NCBI GenBank assembly: GCA_963920665.1
Contig: OY987265.1
Span: 31,315,001-31,379,000, forward strand
Length of the DNA: 64,000 nt
From: Straminergon stramineum
Taxonomy: Eukaryota > Streptophyta > Bryopsida > Hypnales > Calliergonaceae
Direction of reading: 5' to 3'
Shown: in pieces, positions 60,637-64,000 of the stretch
How the letters are laid out: each line of letters opens with the position of its first letter
Numbering within the stretch: the stretch's first letter is position 1
Translations under genes and position numbers: made by a program
Notes under the pieces: generated by a model
Seen by the model: the letters and a program-made list of their open reading frames with translations, nothing else
Told to the model about the DNA's origin: nothing
Databases searched by the model: none

Positions 60637-61505
60637 GGACCCTAATACCTTCAGTCGTGAGTACGCAGCCGCTACCAGCGCAAATGATGAGGCTCTCCAG
60701 CGACTGGGCTCTCCAGTGGCAACCAGCGGCAATTTGGGAGAAATCCGCAGGCAGGCTGAATGCGAGATGAAAATTTCGCACGCGAAAACTTCTTCTTTAC
60801 GCCAATTCTTCACCTCCGGAGGAGAAGAAAAACTTCAGTCTCCATAGAATGGGCCCTCCGTAATTCAAGGAAGGAAACAGTGCTCTGAAGATTAAGAATG
60901 GGGAGAAGGTGTGACAACTCCATTTCTCTCCTTTTCTCAAAAGGGGTGTCACACCTTCATGGAGAAGGGCTCACATGAAGACATGAACAAGGGCTCTTAT
61001 TGGCTCCTCTTTCCACTCCATAGCTTCTCATTCTTCATAGAAGTTTCATTCTCTGCGAAGGTGTGAAAACTCCTAATATCTAAAATTAATATATCTACAA
61101 ATGAAATAACTCAGGTGACTCACAAATTCAACAGAATGGCACGTCATTGAATACATGCCCACATAAAAATGCAATATAGCACAACTGCAATACAACCGCA
61201 ATATGTGCTCATACACCAATCAATCAAATTCTTCAAAAGAAAATGCCCTCATTAGAATCAGGTATGTAGATATTATTGATGATCCAAAGCACTCTAGTAC
61301 AAAAATCAGTCAAATTCTTCAAAAGAAAATGCCCTGATAACACTCAGGTCTTGACGATCCGAAACACTCCAGTACACAAACTATTCGCCGACCATTATTC
61401 CACTACGTACTACTACATCCTACTCTTCACGGCTAAAAGACCAGGCATAAATATCTGTAAAACTTACCTCGAAATCGGTTGTGTTATATTCTAGACATAT
61501 ATAAG

Positions 61506-64000
61506 TCATGGTGCTGGAACTCCACGAGAGTTTTCTTTGATGAGCCCAGTGCCATGGACATGTCGGCTCTGGGAGTGTCGATGACGAAGAGGTAACTCGG
61601 ACGAAGTTTTATTCTTCAGTGCACTGGGTCGAGAACCATGTCCAGTTCCAGACTTCTCCCCAATACGCTTATCTCGATGACGTGGGCTGGAGGCAGTGGA
61701 TACAGCAGTTTTTCCGCTTCGCCGAAGGGGCTTGCTCTGTGAAGATGTCTTGCCTCGTTGATGGGTGTGGTGGCTGGTAGTGCCCAAGGCAGCTCTAGCA
61801 ACACTGTCCACTGATGCGTCTCTTGCAGAAACAGCCTTCATCGCCTGCTTGTTGAGGTATACGACATGTGGAGCGATTCCAATTATCAACTTTCGCAGTG
61901 GCTCCTCGCCCAGGTTGCTGTGCAATGGATTTCCCAAAAGGTTGATGGCCTGGAGAGAATTGTAATTGGCGGCTAGCTGTCCAATTGATTTACCTGATGC
62001 AAGCTTGTTGAAACTCAAATCGATGAAGCTAAGTTTCAGTAGTCGATGCAGCCCTTCCACCTCACTTAACTTGTTCCCAGCCAAGTGCAGTTCTCTCAAA
62101 GAAGTGCAATTGGCCAAACCTGTGAAAATCATCAACATTTAGGGTATGACCATACTCTGGAATGCCAGAGAAACGCAGTTATCTGAAAACTAACCATATT
62201 TCTGAAAACCACCAAATTTGCACACTGCCCCGCAAAAACTAAATGCTCTTTAACACTCACCATGTCCGATTCTCAGAATCCGATTATGCGACAAGTTCAG
62301 CACACGCAATCGCGAAAGTTCACGGAACCCCTCGATAACAACAATCTTGTTCCGTGACAAATCCAGTGTATGTAAGCTTTTTGGAAGACACCCAGGCACA
62401 ATGCGTACTGCGTCATGCAAACAATAGAATCAGCACACACTGCTTGAGGTAACTCACTCAACTTTGAATCCACATATCACACTGTATATTCGAAGTACAA
62501 GATTCACTTGGAAGTTGAAACCAGTCATAAAATCGCCCAGAGAAATACGTAGACGTAAAACTCAAAAGCAACAACAATTTTAAAAAAATACACGATGTAT
62601 AGATGAGTACTCACCAATGGCATTTGCCGAGAGGTTGAGGGTCTTCAAATTGTTGTGCACTCCAAGAGGCGGAACAAGCCTTAAGCCCACACCAGAGAAA
62701 TGGGCAACTGTTGACAGTGGATTCACTGACCGGGCAATGAAGCTCGCCATCTCACTTTCCGCATCTGGAAATTGATCCCCCGGGTGGTTTCTACGGTCCG
62801 AGAGAGCACTCCCATCTGCTTGAATCAGATCAGTTCGGGGAGCTCTTGCTCGAAAAAATGAAGCTGCTGGAACTGAAGGTTCTGTATCCGAATAAGCTTT
62901 AGTTTCAGATTCATCATCTGCTGTGAGAGAAAATGGATCAATACTGCTAATCCACTCTTCGACCCTTGTCAAATCAGGTCGATTTAACACGGACACTTTT
63001 GTGTCCTTCTCACTGTCGTCATGGGCGGACGGCGGATGTAAGTTCAGGGATTCGAAGTAAGACCCCTCGACTTGTGTAACCTCATTAGTGACAGCAACCA
63101 TGTGCGGGACATCAATTCCATCATCGTCCTCAACTATCTCGCCAATTCTAGGACACGGACCACTACGAACACTCTCAGGATGATAAGCATCACTCTTAGA
63201 GTAGGACGCATCAACTTCTATCTTCCGGGAACCACTGTAGTAATCGACATCAGAGGAATAGCCAGTAGCGCCAGAGATCAGTAATCTATCAGACCTGCTA
63301 AGAGAAGAGCTGGTTATTAAACGGTTGCCCTCGGGATAGATATTACGGTGTGAGATGAGAAACATCTTCCACCACGGTTTCTGCTTCAGCGCTGAGGGAT
63401 CTTTGTCAGGAAACGTCAAATTTAAGTAAAGCTCTTTAGCATCCCTGAGATCGACTTCTGAATTTGGACTCTCCACTACACTCTTTGGTAAGTGAACAGA
63501 AAAATCACGCCTACTAACATTCAGATACGATGGACTTCCTTGAGAAACTGGTACTAGGCCCTGGTCAGTAGTTTGACCCAGATCTTGCTGAGAAACAAGG
63601 CCCAAGTCATAAAGACCACCTTCGCTGCGAGCCTTTTTGAGGGTATGATCGACATGCTCAGGTTGCATGTGGGACTGCTCATCCTCCACGTCCTCTTCGG
63701 AAGGGCCCAAACATGAGTTATCATCGTGATAAACACCTGGGTCACTGACATAGTCTCCAATGGCATCCTCCTCAAAGGAATGACTTGCAGCAATATCAGA
63801 CCCGTGAGCCATGTTGGAGTGGAATTCGTAATATGTTGCAGTTCCATTGTCCGCGCTAAATCCTGAGCGTTGTTCATCTGGAGAGTGCTCACCACTACCC
63901 GAGCCCTCGGATTGATGCCCAGTCTGAATAATACAAGAGTCTGCAGTCTCTGCATTTGAACACATTGATGTCAATGATAAGCACATCCGATGCTCTGGAT
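61506..64000 (-). CDS. Leucine-rich-repeat protein (At1g78230-like), 5' end outside window
   Basis: Three exons join in frame: beyond 64000-62615, 62407-62261 and 62119-61506 (stop TGA). They give at least 710 residues. The N-terminal 430 or so are acidic and Ser-rich with no domain I know. A run of leucine-rich repeats follows from GVHNNLKTLNLSANAI through LHTLDLSRNKI, LRVLNLSHNRI, LRELHLAGNKL and LSFIDLSFNKL to LQAINLLGNPL. A basic Ser/Arg/His-rich tail ends in RGVPAP. This architecture fits the plant LRR family annotated by analogy as 'outer arm dynein light chain 1-like', whose role is unknown; the repeats probably mediate protein contacts. The first visible Met (63986) need not be the start because the frame stays open to the window edge. 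No damage is seen. Confidence 0.9.

Larger units (their letters stand above)
59246..61077. mobile_element. 1.8-kb element with long terminal inverted repeats
   Basis: The left 78 bp (ATTAGGGGTTATTACAGG through GAGGAGCC) align with the reverse complement of the right end (ATTAGGAGTTTTCACACC through GAGGAGCC) at roughly 75-80% identity. A further block, CTTCTCCATGAAG, follows on both sides. No clear target duplication was found. The interior contains two smaller TTAA elements and a more GC-rich region at about 60240-60850, but no transposase motif. Long inverted repeats around unrelated DNA recall Mutator-like carriers; this is an inference. Confidence 0.55.

Noticed and set aside
1..64000. tRNA, rRNA, CRISPR array or organelle insertion
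   Set aside because: No cloverleaf-like conserved boxes, rRNA core sequence, regularly spaced repeat-spacer array or plastid or mitochondrial gene was recognised. A covariance-model scan was not possible here.

Overview
This looks like nuclear DNA of a land plant. Both intact genes are plant-type. They have GT-AG introns of roughly 80-1160 bp, plant telomere-type CCCTAAA motifs occur in introns, and a plant CACTA (En/Spm-type) transposon fills almost a third of the window. Gene density is low (two host genes in 64 kb) and the rest is AT-rich and transposon-derived. The poor match of the second transposase to seed-plant families I know suggests a seed-free plant (fern, lycophyte or bryophyte), but that is an inference.

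Layout. 1-4805: repeat-rich flank with three Tourist-like MITEs laid end to end (349-1467). 4806-15764 (minus): a complete 26-exon gene for an insulin-degrading-enzyme-type M16A zinc metallopeptidase of 1025 residues, with its full catalytic motif; one intron carries a MITE and another a near-perfect hairpin. 15844-16135: a 146-bp tandem duplication just upstream of its start codon. 18143-22406: another Tourist-like MITE and two TTAA-flanked inverted-repeat elements. 24235-28544 (minus): a decayed transposase gene of a family I cannot name, interrupted by repeat insertions. 28740-47449: a large degenerate CACTA element with two dead genes pointing away from each other: a TNP2-type transposase (minus) and a second Ptta/En/Spm-type protein (plus). 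The second is itself interrupted by about 4.9 kb of AT-rich DNA. 47450-61077: gene-poor DNA with a small CACTA MITE, a 246-bp foldback and a series of TTAA-flanked piggyBac-like MITEs, some adjacent or inside a 1.8-kb element with long inverted repeats. 61506-64000 (minus): the 3' part of a leucine-rich-repeat gene whose 5' end lies past the window edge.

The two host genes show no functional link. The main themes are (1) several families of small TTAA-flanked elements that lack coding capacity, and (2) dead transposase genes whose premature stops are nearly all explained by C-to-T change at Gln, Arg or Trp codons, as expected from deamination of methylated cytosine.
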